Assembly (NCBI GenBank): GCA_013792075.1
Contig: VMSR01000076.1
Coordinates: 1-64,000 of the forward strand
DNA: 64,000 nt
Source: Desulfobacula sp.
Lineage (GTDB): Bacteria > Desulfobacterota > Desulfobacteria > Desulfobacterales > Desulfobacteraceae
Direction of reading: 5' to 3'
Under the pieces are notes generated by a model, which saw only the letters and a list, made by a program, of their open reading frames with translations, was not told where the DNA came from and searched no databases. A program made the position numbers and the translations under genes. This document shows positions 56,399 to 64,000 of this stretch, piece by piece; the stretch's first letter is position 1, and each line of letters opens with the position of its first letter.

Positions 56399-56547
56399 GT
56401 ACCCCCCTGTACCCCACCTGAAACGGTTGGCTCTGTAGCGGTCTTTGGTTTTTGGTACGTTTGTACCAGCTTCCACAAGCCCCCAGGGGTACGAACTTTA
56501 GTTGTACCCTTTCAACCGCCGTAATTTTGGGGTGGTTGGATTTGTAC
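56399..56547. repeat. Cluster of GTAC palindromes
   Basis: Seven GTAC sites in 149 bp (56399, 56409, 56455, 56463, 56489, 56504, 56544). Pairs form inverted repeats TGGTAC-GTTT-GTACCA (56453-56468) and GGGTAC-N11-GTACCC (56487-56509). No gene covers this convergent gap. Confidence 0.65.
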
Positions 56548-56617
56548 TTGGGTTTGTATCAACGGGGCGTATAGATTGGTTATGCTCCCGGGGAGCTGGG
56601 GCTTTGGGGGGGGATGC

Positions 56618-57061
56618 CTATTCTGGATTGATGTTGTTATTATTTTGAGGAACCGCTTTAGCTGTTTTTGCAGATTTATATCCATAACCGCCCATAAAAC
56701 CAGCCACCAAAAGACCGATAACTTCAACCGATTTTATCAATAAGGCCTCTTTCCCCAAATAAAGGCAGTAACAAACAACGCCTGACGCTATAATAAATAA
56801 ACAAATTACACCAAAAGTATTTAGCTTTGATACACGCTCTACGTGTCCCCTATGGTTTGCTCTGTCTTCTAAATTCGCTTTTATCGATGTTTCGGCTACG
56901 GCCTTGTGGTTTTTTTCTCTCTGAAACTCTAATTCAAGTTCGTGGCTTCTGATTTCCAGCTCTTGTCCCTGGAGGTCAAGAAAACGTTCGATCATTTCAG
57001 GTGGTGGTTGTTGTTGTGGATTCTTCCGTGATAGTTTTTTCGTATCAGTAGGTTTATTCAT
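56618..57061 (-). CDS. Predicted membrane protein, DUF2335-like
   Basis: 147 residues. Pro-rich start (QQQPPPEMIERFLDLQGQEL), an amphipathic helix of about 45 residues, two transmembrane helices (about 83-103 and 112-130), and an Asn-rich tail. The order resembles DUF2335 membrane proteins of phages and mobile elements. Overlaps the end of the 57245 gene by 8 bp. Confidence 0.6.
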   Translation of the reverse strand: MNKPTDTKKLSRKNPQQQPPPEMIERFLDLQGQELEIRSHELELEFQREKNHKAVAETSIKANLEDRANHRGHVERVSKLNTFGVICLFIIASGVVCYCLYLGKEALLIKSVEVIGLLVAGFMGGYGYKSAKTAKAVPQNNNNINPE

Positions 57062-57245
57062 GAGCGCTTTGGTAAACAGGCCTTTTCAAAATTATTTCGA
57101 AGAAACCAAACCCACTTTCTCCAAGCTTTGGTGCCACAAAACTGCATTTTTCGATATTTCCTTTCTCTTTTGCGGAAAGCTTCAAATATCGGTTTGGAGA
57201 GATTTTTTTTCTTTTTATTAGTTTTAAATCTATATAATTATTCAT
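57054..57245 (-). CDS. Hypothetical 63-residue basic protein
   Basis: AAGGAGTG precedes ATG 57245. Lys-rich N-terminal half (LKLIKRKKISPNRYLKLSAKEKG) and a Phe/Gly-rich second half. No family recognised. Supported by its ribosome site and coupling to the membrane-protein gene. Confidence 0.55.
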   Translation of the reverse strand: MNNYIDLKLIKRKKISPNRYLKLSAKEKGNIEKCSFVAPKLGESGFGFFEIILKRPVYQSAHE

Positions 57246-57314
57246 AAGTCACACTCCTTTCTTGGTGTGCACTCCTGATTTAATAATAACAACAACCACA
57301 TAAAATGCAACTAT

Positions 57315-57458
57315 TTAAAATTTGGGCCTATATAGGATATCCGGGCTAACCCTGTCAACAAAAATATGTTCCACAGGAATAGTATCGGACGGGCAATCCC
57401 TTTTCTTTACCGTCCCTGGAAGCGCATAGGTTTTGCATTTAGGACATGCTTCTTTCAT
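57315..57458 (-). CDS. Small Cys-motif protein
   Basis: 47 residues from ATG 57458 (GAGAGG upstream); longer starts in the frame lack a site. CPKCKTYALPGTVKKRDCP carries CxxC plus a third Cys, a partial zinc knuckle. Unknown function. Confidence 0.5.
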   Translation of the reverse strand: MKEACPKCKTYALPGTVKKRDCPSDTIPVEHIFVDRVSPDILYRPKF

Positions 57459-57686
57459 AACGGCCTCTCGATATAAGTTTACCCCCAACCCCACAAAATC
57501 CATACCACCAGAAAAAAGGTCTGTCTATAGGGGAAACCCTTAGAAACATATTTTTTGACAAAAACAAAAAGCAGAGAGCATGAAGCCCCCTGCCTTTCGC
57601 AAGGAAAAATATGAAATCACATTCTGCTCAGGTTCCCCTGGAGCAGCCGCTTTTTAAACTGTGGCAAGCCGGAGCACCACGAATAA

Positions 57687-60305
57687 TTATTTTAAGCCAA
57701 GAAGGAAATCTGCCGATTCCTCGGTTGCTCGGATCTGGACTTTTTTTAATATTTCCCACATAACTTTTTCGAGGGCCGGCTCAAGGCCAGTTGAATCAAT
57801 TTCTATTAAAGCTTTCCCATTTCTCATAGCCTTGGTCTTTTCCTTCATAAATTCAGCCTGGGCATCATTCAATTTTGTTTGAGATTTAAGGGCCTCATTT
57901 CTGGAATCCTGTTCTTTTTCAACTTGCCGGGTAAATGCAGTTTGATCACCCCTTGATAGACCGCTGTAATTACTAAGCAGGTTCCCGAACATATCAGACG
58001 TTGACCCGGATAATGCGGCCACCGATGATGCAGCCCCATCAAAAACCGCTGTGATTTTTTTGGCATCCGCTTCGGCATTCGCAATTCCAAGTTTTGCTGT
58101 CCATTCAAACGCTGCCTGCACAGTCTCGGCATCTGCCATGATCCTGGTAATATCTTTGTCAAATTCACCCTGGAGTTTGATTTCAATTTGTTTTTCTGTC
58201 GGAAGATCGTCTATTTGCTTTTTTGCTCCGTCAATGCCGGACGAATCAACAGGGATTGATATTGTGTGCTCCCCATCATCATCAAACCATGTCAGGGTTT
58301 CGCTCACGGATTCGAATTTTTTTGACACGGAATCTATTTCGGAATTTATTGACTCCCAATCTGCTTCGTTTGTTTCAACGGCGATCTGGACAGATTTTCT
58401 TTCAGGGATTGCATATAGCTTGAGGGTTGCAGTATCAGCTGCTTCTGAAATCCCTTCGATGTTTGCCCCTAAATCCACGTTGCCGGATTGCCCGGAAAAG
58501 TTGACAACGGAATCCACGGCCCTGAACATTTTTTGGGTGAATTCATCTATACTTGGGAAAATACCCCTAAGCTCTGAGCCAACAGAAAAACCCAGAGCCC
58601 CGGCAGTGGCCGCCAAGAATGCAGGGTGGGCCATAAGGGATGTGAGAGCAACCTTTGTGGCCGCAATACCTGCGTTCAAAGCTCCGGTTGCAGAAAATGC
58701 CCCGGCCAGCAAATTGATACCGCCCAGCACCGCACCACCAATAGCCAACACACCGGCAAAAGCAACCAAGGCGGAAGTTATCCCCAGGAAAGCCCCGGTT
58801 GCCTCTTTAACGCCCTCGGGCAGATCATTAAAGGCGCCAACCAGAGAAGTGACCGCATTAAAAGCCGGAACAAAAACGTCCGCAATTCCTTCCGTGACTG
58901 TGGCAAGGCTTGCCACGGTATCAACCACGCCCTGGATGGCTTGGGCAAGTCCTTCGGGTGTGGAAAAATCAATTCCATCAAACACCCCCGACAATTCGGA
59001 TCCAACCCCGCCAATCGCTTTTACAAGTTCAGAAAAATCAACTTGCTCAAATGCTTCTGGGATGTTTTCTGCAATTGTCTTGAGGGTTTTCCCCAAATCA
59101 CCCGAAAATAGATTTATTGCATTGAAGATGGGTTTAAATGTTTCGGTACCAACAATCTTTTGCATGGCAATTTCAATATCGGTCGCTCCGGTGATTGCGC
59201 CTGCGGATGCCATCCTGAATTCGTCACCAATTTTTATGCCTAAATTTACAAAGGCTGCGGCGAATCGATCAACGGCCACCTGGGAAGTTTCAAGGACCGC
59301 ATTGACTTCTTTGGCAATAGATCCGGCAGATCCAAGGGCAACCCCTGTGATCTCTGTCGTTTTTGCCAGGGAATCAAAAACAGTGACCAACCTTCCTGCC
59401 TGCTGGATGCCAACCAATTCAGATGCCAGAAAAAGCTTTGATTTTTCGTCGGTTGTTTGGAAAGCTTTTGCAACATCAAAAAGGATATCCCGGCCGGATC
59501 TCAATTGGCCGTTTGAATCTTTCTGGGCCACACCGATGGATTCAAGGGCATCTCTTACCGGTTTTTGGTCACTGATCAACCTCAACAGCCCGGTTTTAAG
59601 GGCAATGGCCGCCTCGTCACCAGATCGGAAAACCTCAATCACGGGGGTTAAGACCCCGGCTGTTTCCTCGAAAGATAACCCTGCCAGCTTTGCAATAGGG
59701 GCAAGGGCCGCCATGCCGATACCGAGTTCGTTGACCGAAGTAGCATATTCGTTTGATACTTCATTCAGGATATCGGTAAGCCTGGCCGCTTCCGCTGCCG
59801 GCGCATTAAAACCTTTCAGGGTTGATATGATGATTTCTGTTGATCTGGCAACATCAAGCTCGGCCTCGGTTGCACCTAAAACAAGATCAATCCCGGCCTT
59901 GGCCAACATCATAGAATCTGCGACATCAAACCCGGCCCGCTTAAAATCTGATACGGAGTCCATGATTGACACGGCAGCTTGACCGTATTGGTTTGACAGG
60001 CCCAAGACCGACTCTTTTACGTTGTCGATCTGGTCTATTTCTTCGCCCAGGATCTTTTTCAGCCCGACCGTGGATGTCTCGAAATCCTTTGAGGCATTAA
60101 AGGCAAGTATAAGACCGGTGCCAACCATAGCAATTAGGGCAGCATCAAGCTTTAAAACCCCTTCTGTTATTTTAGAAAACGGGTCGGCAACATCCTCAAG
60201 CCTGCCTGAGAATTTATCCAAACTGCTGGAAATAGATTTCATGGTTGGGGATATTGAATCCTCACCTTGAAAAAGAACTCTGACTGTTTTGGTTAAATCT
60301 GCCAT
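57687..60305 (-). CDS. Phage tail tape-measure protein
   Basis: About 872 residues from ATG 60305 (AAGGAG nine bases before it; an earlier TTG is too close to that site). The TP901-type core is clear at about 60-330: ATEAELDVARSTEIIISTLK, GFNAPAAEAARLTDILNEVSN, EYATSVNELGIGMAALAPIA, LAGLSFEETAGVLTPVIEVF. Hydrophobic segments lie at about 440-560. It sets tail length in long-tailed phages. The tail-assembly chaperone pair expected just upstream is replaced by one 133-residue protein. Confidence 0.88.
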   Translation of the reverse strand: MADLTKTVRVLFQGEDSISPTMKSISSSLDKFSGRLEDVADPFSKITEGVLKLDAALIAMVGTGLILAFNASKDFETSTVGLKKILGEEIDQIDNVKESVLGLSNQYGQAAVSIMDSVSDFKRAGFDVADSMMLAKAGIDLVLGATEAELDVARSTEIIISTLKGFNAPAAEAARLTDILNEVSNEYATSVNELGIGMAALAPIAKLAGLSFEETAGVLTPVIEVFRSGDEAAIALKTGLLRLISDQKPVRDALESIGVAQKDSNGQLRSGRDILFDVAKAFQTTDEKSKLFLASELVGIQQAGRLVTVFDSLAKTTEITGVALGSAGSIAKEVNAVLETSQVAVDRFAAAFVNLGIKIGDEFRMASAGAITGATDIEIAMQKIVGTETFKPIFNAINLFSGDLGKTLKTIAENIPEAFEQVDFSELVKAIGGVGSELSGVFDGIDFSTPEGLAQAIQGVVDTVASLATVTEGIADVFVPAFNAVTSLVGAFNDLPEGVKEATGAFLGITSALVAFAGVLAIGGAVLGGINLLAGAFSATGALNAGIAATKVALTSLMAHPAFLAATAGALGFSVGSELRGIFPSIDEFTQKMFRAVDSVVNFSGQSGNVDLGANIEGISEAADTATLKLYAIPERKSVQIAVETNEADWESINSEIDSVSKKFESVSETLTWFDDDGEHTISIPVDSSGIDGAKKQIDDLPTEKQIEIKLQGEFDKDITRIMADAETVQAAFEWTAKLGIANAEADAKKITAVFDGAASSVAALSGSTSDMFGNLLSNYSGLSRGDQTAFTRQVEKEQDSRNEALKSQTKLNDAQAEFMKEKTKAMRNGKALIEIDSTGLEPALEKVMWEILKKVQIRATEESADFLLGLK

Positions 60306-60311
60306 TTTCAA

Positions 60312-60713
60312 TTACTCCTTCAATGTTGTTTCCTGGTTATCAGTCTTTACCACCTTGAGATGGGAGGGGCGTTTTGGTGGGTTTTGGATATAGTTTAAAA
60401 TTTCGGTAAATCGAGATTTTAAAAAGAGGTTTGCCTCGATGCTTTTATTTTCAGCCGACAGAACGTCTGTTATCATTTTTTCAAACATAGCTTTTAGACC
60501 CGGGTTGGTATTGATCAGGATGGGGAAAAATATATTGCTTATGGTGGTGTTTGCCGAAGTCTTTAGTATCAAACTTCTTACTATTTCTTGCTGCGATATA
60601 AAAAGTTGTTGGCAATCGGCTATAACCTTGTTTTGCGCTGATATCTGTTCGTTTTGTTTTGATATCCTGGCGTTTAGGTTTTTGATTTCTTCTGATATTT
60701 CAAATTCATTCAT
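60312..60713 (-). CDS. Hypothetical phage protein upstream of tape measure
   Basis: 133 residues. N-terminal coiled coil (about 5-45; LNARISKQNEQISAQNKVIADC), then a helical part. AAGGA ten bases before ATG 60713. By position it could be the tail-assembly chaperone, but no slippage heptamer or overlapping extension was noticed, so the role is open. Confidence 0.6.
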   Translation of the reverse strand: MNEFEISEEIKNLNARISKQNEQISAQNKVIADCQQLFISQQEIVRSLILKTSANTTISNIFFPILINTNPGLKAMFEKMITDVLSAENKSIEANLFLKSRFTEILNYIQNPPKRPSHLKVVKTDNQETTLKE

Positions 60714-60804
60714 CTTGGGCGGTCCTTATTTGTTATAAAGTTTTGGCTATAAGTCATGGGCTGGAATACCATCAACCTTTTTTTGTTTTCAAAATTTGGG
60801 GCTT

Positions 60805-60877
60805 GGATTGCCTGGGACAGGAGGAAAAGGCCTGCCCAGGCAATCCGAAACGGGCACCACGGTTAATATAGTGCCCG
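60805..60877. repeat. Two strong hairpins between S49 gene and tail genes
   Basis: GGATTGCCTGGG (60805-60816) pairs perfectly with 60835-60846, extended inside by CAGG/CCTG. CGGGCAC (60851-60857) pairs with GTGCCCG (60871-60877). Read on the minus strand, the second comes just after the S49 stop and is followed by TTT, so it is a likely terminator. Confidence 0.65.
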
Positions 60878-60884
60878 GGAAAAC

Positions 60885-61925
60885 TTAAGCCCCGGCCCGT
60901 TGCCTTTCGTATAAATCCGGGTATTCATGTGCCGCTTGTTTCATTGCTGAATGGACAGAGCATCCAGTCCGTTTTTTGATTTCAGTCCAAACTGATTGAA
61001 AGGTCTGGCCTTGATCCGGTTTATCCTTTGCCTTTGGTGCCACCGGTTGTGCCGCAGGGGTCCGGCCGGTTCTCTGCATTTCATACAAATCGGGATAATC
61101 CTTGGCAGCTTGTCCCATTGCGTCCATGCTGGTGCATCCCTGTTTTGCCTTTATTGATTGCCAAGCCTGCTGGAAGGTCAGTTGTTGACCCGGAAGAGAA
61201 ACCCCTTGGATATCGGCAGCAATGGCCGTATCAAATTCCATGGAATTAAACACCCCATCAGCAAACCCACTCGATACTGAGTCCTGGCCCTGGAATATCC
61301 CGGCTTCGGTATTTTTTACAGCCTGAACGGTCATCCCCCGGCCTTTGGATACGATCTGACAAAAGACTTCGTAATCAAGATCGACCATCCGTTGTAAGTC
61401 TTTTTGTGCCTGGCTGGACAATGGGTTGTGTGAGGAAAATTGGTTTTTCTTGGCGCCGGCATGAATGACGGTGAATTTGAATCCCATATCAGAATCAAAT
61501 TTTGATTGGTCAATGTGGGCAACCAGAACCCCTACACTACCCACCACGGCACTCCTGCAGATATAAATCTGTTTTGCAGTGCTGGCAATGGCATAGGCTG
61601 CGGAACAGCATTGATCTTCAACCAGGGCATAGATTTTCTTCTTTTGTCCGATGGTAGACAGATAATCACAAAGGTCAAAACACCCGGCAACTATCCCCCC
61701 AGGAGAATTGATATCAAGGATTATATGCGAACTGGTTACCGCATCCACGGCAGTGCGGATATTCTTGTAGGTCTCAGGGTAAAGAACGCCCTGGATTGAT
61801 ATTTTTTGGGCCGTTATGGTTCCAACCACTGTGGGTTGAGATGTAACCCACCCGGCTTTTGTTTTCGGTAATGTTGATAAAGTTGGTTCATAAATGGCCA
61901 ATGGCCTATTTGATATTGAATCCAT
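60885..61925 (-). CDS. S49-family peptidase, phage head maturation type, with duplicated C-terminal module
   Basis: 346 residues. SppA/ClpP-like fold: LDINSPGG, catalytic Ser in EDQCCSAAYAIAS, GSVGVLVAHID and the likely Lys soon after it. Comparable to head-protease C proteins of lambda-like phages, here without the fused scaffold. The C-terminus has two copies of a ~38-residue unit (F..aW..iK...GC....Am.qAa..YPDLYE.QR.G), about residues 228-268 and 306-345. No capsid gene follows. Confidence 0.85.
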   Translation of the reverse strand: MDSISNRPLAIYEPTLSTLPKTKAGWVTSQPTVVGTITAQKISIQGVLYPETYKNIRTAVDAVTSSHIILDINSPGGIVAGCFDLCDYLSTIGQKKKIYALVEDQCCSAAYAIASTAKQIYICRSAVVGSVGVLVAHIDQSKFDSDMGFKFTVIHAGAKKNQFSSHNPLSSQAQKDLQRMVDLDYEVFCQIVSKGRGMTVQAVKNTEAGIFQGQDSVSSGFADGVFNSMEFDTAIAADIQGVSLPGQQLTFQQAWQSIKAKQGCTSMDAMGQAAKDYPDLYEMQRTGRTPAAQPVAPKAKDKPDQGQTFQSVWTEIKKRTGCSVHSAMKQAAHEYPDLYERQRAGA

Positions 61926-61935
61926 GGTAAGCTCC

Positions 61936-62535
61936 TTATGCCGTTACTTTGTCATTTATCTTTTCGATCTCAAACCGAAGTTCCCGCTTTGTGTCAGCAA
62001 TGGAAGTAGTCCCGGCAATATGTTTCTCGATTTCATTTCTCAGAACTTTGTGGCGATCTGTGCCAAATAGAAAAGGCTGCGTGAAATCACCCAAAAGAGC
62101 ATTATGGGGCCGTCCTTTTATCATATAAAAAGCCGCTGCCGCCTTTGAATAATGTTCAATGAAGGAATCCCAAAGAATCTCCTCTTCCGGTCCAAGGTCC
62201 TCGATCTGTTTATTGATCTGACTTAGCCGGTCTGTTTTCTCTTTTTCCTGGGTTTTGGTCAAGATTCCCTGAAGATCATCAACCACAAGGCCCATGGATT
62301 CAATTTTGACCTTAATTGCATGAATCTCGTCTTCCAGGGTCTTGATATCCTTATGGGAGCCGTTGCCACCAAGGGCCTGTTTTTTAGCCTCAACCAAGGT
62401 TTTGTTGAGTTCATCCAGGGCATTGGAATTGAGCTCGATTTCGTTTCTCAGAAAATCAATTTCAGCCTGGATCTCTTTGGCGGAAGATTCTTTTTTTTCA
62501 CCTGAAATAATTTTTAACCAATTTGCAATTTTCAT
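61936..62535 (-). CDS. Hypothetical phage protein with long coiled coil
   Basis: 199 residues. Residues 15-110 are mostly coiled coil (EIQAEIDFLRNEIELNSNAL...), followed by a globular helical part (FIEHYSKAAAAFYMIKGRPHNALLGDF). The order next to the protease recalls a scaffold or head-completion protein, but no family is recognised. ATGA overlap with the gene before it; 10 bp gap to the S49 gene. Confidence 0.65.
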   Translation of the reverse strand: MKIANWLKIISGEKKESSAKEIQAEIDFLRNEIELNSNALDELNKTLVEAKKQALGGNGSHKDIKTLEDEIHAIKVKIESMGLVVDDLQGILTKTQEKEKTDRLSQINKQIEDLGPEEEILWDSFIEHYSKAAAAFYMIKGRPHNALLGDFTQPFLFGTDRHKVLRNEIEKHIAGTTSIADTKRELRFEIEKINDKVTA

Positions 62536-62723
62536 TTTTTTTCATTTCCTTTTAAAATTTTTTCTGATTTGTTTTCTAACTCGTTTGTTGGATCGTAAAA
62601 CCCTTTTAAAATTCTGCGATAATACAATGTGTCGATGTTCAGTCGTTTTGATATCTTTTCCTCTGGAAAGACCGTCAAAACATGGGTTGAAGGGTGTTTG
62701 TAAGTTGGCGGCAATCTGATCAT
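62532..62723 (-). CDS. Small hypothetical phage protein
   Basis: 63 residues. AAGGA six bases before ATG 62723 decides this frame over an overlapping 69-residue one. Basic, with KISKRLNIDTLYYRRILKGFYDP. Coupled to the next gene. Confidence 0.55.
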   Translation of the reverse strand: MIRLPPTYKHPSTHVLTVFPEEKISKRLNIDTLYYRRILKGFYDPTNELENKSEKILKGNEKK

Positions 62724-62815
62724 TTTCTGTTCCTTTTTTTGAATTAATCATTTATTCCGGTCGTTGTTCTTATAGAGGTGAGGGCTTGCCCGGGCCATCT
62801 GATTATTTACAATTT

Positions 62816-63637
62816 TCACCTGGCAAGTTCCTCAAGGGCTGCATTCAATTCTGTGGTCAGCCTTTCGTTGACCAGATGGACATCGGTTATACTGGCAAGC
62901 TCGGCCCCGATCCTGGATGGAATGTTTAAAATGGCATCTCGGACCAGGCGGGCTATGTTGAAGAAATCAAGATCAACTTTTTCAGCACTGACAAGTTCGC
63001 CGGTTTTTTCTTCAAGCTCTAATTTTTTCAATGCAGCTTCATAATTTGCCCGGCGAGTTTGTGCCTTTGATAAGGAAACCATTTGCAATCCGGCTTTTTC
63101 AACCACGGCGATTGTCTCTGCTGGTGTCGGGCCAGTTTGTTCTTCCTGGGGTTTGGCATGCCTACCAACATAAGAAACATTATTTTTCATCTGTTTTTTT
63201 GCCAAAACAGGATCAATTAAAAATCTTTTCCCGTTTGGCTTTGTGGCGGTTTTCTCGATTTTTCCTGATTCCACCAGCTTGCGGATATATTGGGGACTGA
63301 AGCCCATCTCTTTTGCAAATTCGGGGATTGATTTCCATTTTTTCATTTTTTTGTTAACTCCATATATTGATTGTTTGGTTTGTTTTGATTCTCTGGTTTG
63401 TTTTGATTCTCTGGTTTGTTTTGGTTTGCTTGATTGTTTCACGGGTTTTTTATTCACATAGGAAATATTGTTTTCCATATGTTCAAGGGCCAAATCTATG
63501 TTGATTAATTTCCGAGCCCCTTTTTGTTTCGTGGCAGACTCTTCAATTTTCCCATCAGCCACAAGACGACGAATATATTCAGGAGTCCGACCAATTTTCT
63601 TTGCAAAAGCCGGGATTGAAATATACTCGTATTCCAT
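62816..63637 (-). CDS. Nu1-like terminase small subunit / DNA-binding protein with duplicated HTH
   Basis: 273 residues. Two excisionase-like winged-HTH units: about 7-66 (SIPAFAKKIGRTPEYIRRLV ... NNISYVNKK) and about 100-160 (SIPEFAKEMGFSPQYIRKLV ... NNVSYVGRH), joined by a repeat linker of KQTRES units. The C-terminal ~100 residues (LSKAQTRRANYEAALKKLEL...RLVRDAILNIPSRIGAEL) match the Nu1-type small terminase pattern. The small subunit recognises pac/cos DNA. No large terminase follows. Confidence 0.78.
   Translation of the reverse strand: MEYEYISIPAFAKKIGRTPEYIRRLVADGKIEESATKQKGARKLINIDLALEHMENNISYVNKKPVKQSSKPKQTRESKQTRESKQTKQSIYGVNKKMKKWKSIPEFAKEMGFSPQYIRKLVESGKIEKTATKPNGKRFLIDPVLAKKQMKNNVSYVGRHAKPQEEQTGPTPAETIAVVEKAGLQMVSLSKAQTRRANYEAALKKLELEEKTGELVSAEKVDLDFFNIARLVRDAILNIPSRIGAELASITDVHLVNERLTTELNAALEELAR
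63377..63430. repeat. Three 18-bp tandem repeats inside the Nu1-like gene
   Basis: Units at 63377-63394 and 63395-63412 are identical (GGTTTGTTTTGATTCTCT); the third (63413-63430) differs in its last eight bases. They encode the KQTRES linker and keep frame, so copy number could change linker length. Confidence 0.85.
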
Positions 63638-64000
63638 ACCTATCTTACCTTTTCCCGGTTATGGTTTGTTGTGGGTGGTTATGGCCAATTAAGCAAAAAA
63701 ACATTCCTGGACTTGTGGTCGTTTTTTGATTTCCGGTATTTTTAAATTTTGATTTCAATGCTGTTTTTAGCCCCTTTAAAGCCCGTTTATTTTATTGGGC
63801 CTGTGGTACTCATTTTTATTAAAAAGTTAACGAGCTTGATGTGAGCCCCTGAATCAAAACAACTTTTTGGACCCTGTAACTGGAAAATAATCGGGCCTTG
63901 GCCATCCGTGTATAATCAATCCCCCAGGAAGGACCCGTTGCACCATCGGGACTGTTAATCATCGAAATTTCCAAGAACGAGAACCCAACCTTCAAACTCA
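63638..64000. other. Right edge of the window, no confident gene
   Basis: Minus-strand frame 63998-63819 is open from the edge to a stop (59 residues, e.g. GIDYTRMAKARLFSSYRVQK) and could be the end of an upstream gene, but another minus frame also ends just inside the edge (VLVLGNFDD then stop at about 63956). Coding cannot be decided here. The rest shows only a weak GCCC/GGGC hairpin near 63780-63800. Confidence 0.3.

Larger units (their letters stand above)
53493..64000. mobile_element. Prophage or phage-derived element (partial; continues past the window)
   Basis: The region starts after tRNA-Ala and holds short unknown genes, a ribbon-helix-helix gene and phage genes (tape measure, S49 head protease, Nu1-like protein). 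Gene size, orientation and base use differ from the core. No integrase, lysis, portal, large terminase, capsid or tail-tube gene is visible. The boundaries are approximate; no second copy of the tRNA 3' end was found inside the window. Confidence 0.7.

Noticed and set aside
57611..57763. 50-codon + frame (MKSHSAQVPLEQPLFK..)
   Set aside because: It overlaps the 3' end of the tape-measure gene; the possible AAGGA site is not enough against that.
58051..59982. 643-codon + strand frame rich in Ser/Ala/Pro
   Set aside because: It runs antisense to the tape-measure gene; composition bias of that gene keeps the opposite frame open. No ribosome site or domain.
62542..62751. 69-codon minus frame overlapping the 62532-62723 gene
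   Set aside because: The competing frame has an AAGGA site and couples to the next gene; this one does not.
1..64000. CRISPR array, rRNA operon, insertion sequence
   Set aside because: No regular 25-40 bp spaced repeats, no rRNA sequence and no transposase with terminal repeats were seen on either strand.

Overview
The window reads as a chromosomal segment of a Gram-negative, moderately AT-rich bacterium. Gene content, gene order and protein flavour (class I adenylate cyclase homologue, PTS enzyme I/HPr pair without sugar permease, yajC-secD-secF cluster, FatA-like acyl-ACP thioesterase, SidJ-like pseudokinase) suggest a Desulfobacterota member, probably a Desulfobacteraceae relative (Desulfobacula/Desulfobacter-like). 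That assignment rests on protein recognition by eye, not on a database search.

Layout. (1) 1-1069, minus strand: a Dsb-type disulfide pair (dsbB and the start of a dsbA-like gene) preceded by a small Cys-rich secreted protein. (2) 1070-7112: a low-density accessory region with a DEDDh exonuclease, a putative N-formylglutamate-amidohydrolase-like hydrolase, a DUF6794-like protein, an HU/IHF protein, two proteins of unknown function and a tyrosine integrase whose stop lies about 75 bp from the 3' end of ssrA (tmRNA). This looks like an island, or the remains of one, inserted at ssrA. (3) 7113-10058, minus: ssrA-smpB-ptsI-ptsH. (4) 10253-30206: LOG-family protein (+), a very large pentapeptide-repeat/class I adenylate cyclase fusion (-), then two long + strand runs: parE-parC-mltF and rng-LysM protein-yajC-secD-secF-cpoB-dprA-topA. 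(5) 30221-32846, minus: efp overlapping a hybrid histidine kinase. (6) 33014-37310, plus: guaA, a membrane-anchored coiled-coil protein, a SidJ-like pseudokinase and a 50-residue Cys protein. (7) 37315-53043: housekeeping and envelope genes: LysM lytic transglycosylase, IMPase family, rbgA, prc, a parvulin, an AsmA-like giant, acyl-ACP thioesterase, recX, a PilZ protein, an M16 peptidase and a PpiD-type foldase. (8) 53219-53294: tRNA-Ala(GGC).

(9) From about 53.5 kb to the window end, gene character changes to a mobile element. There are small unknown proteins (three of them paralogous), a ribbon-helix-helix protein, a convergent region dense in palindromes, and phage genes on the minus strand: tape-measure protein, an S49 head-type protease with a duplicated C-terminal module, and a Nu1-like DNA-binding protein with a duplicated HTH. 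The expected large terminase, portal, major capsid, tail tube and baseplate genes are absent from the window, so the prophage is degraded, rearranged or of an unusual type.

How the parts work together: most of the core supports envelope biogenesis and protein quality control (Sec accessory proteins, PpiD, M16 peptidase, Prc, CpoB, AsmA, two lytic transglycosylases, Dsb), DNA topology (ParCE, TopA, DprA, RecX) and translation rescue or quality (tmRNA/SmpB, EF-P, RbgA). The most novelty-prone places are the two accessory ends, the adenylate cyclase fusion and the guaA-linked SidJ-like pair.
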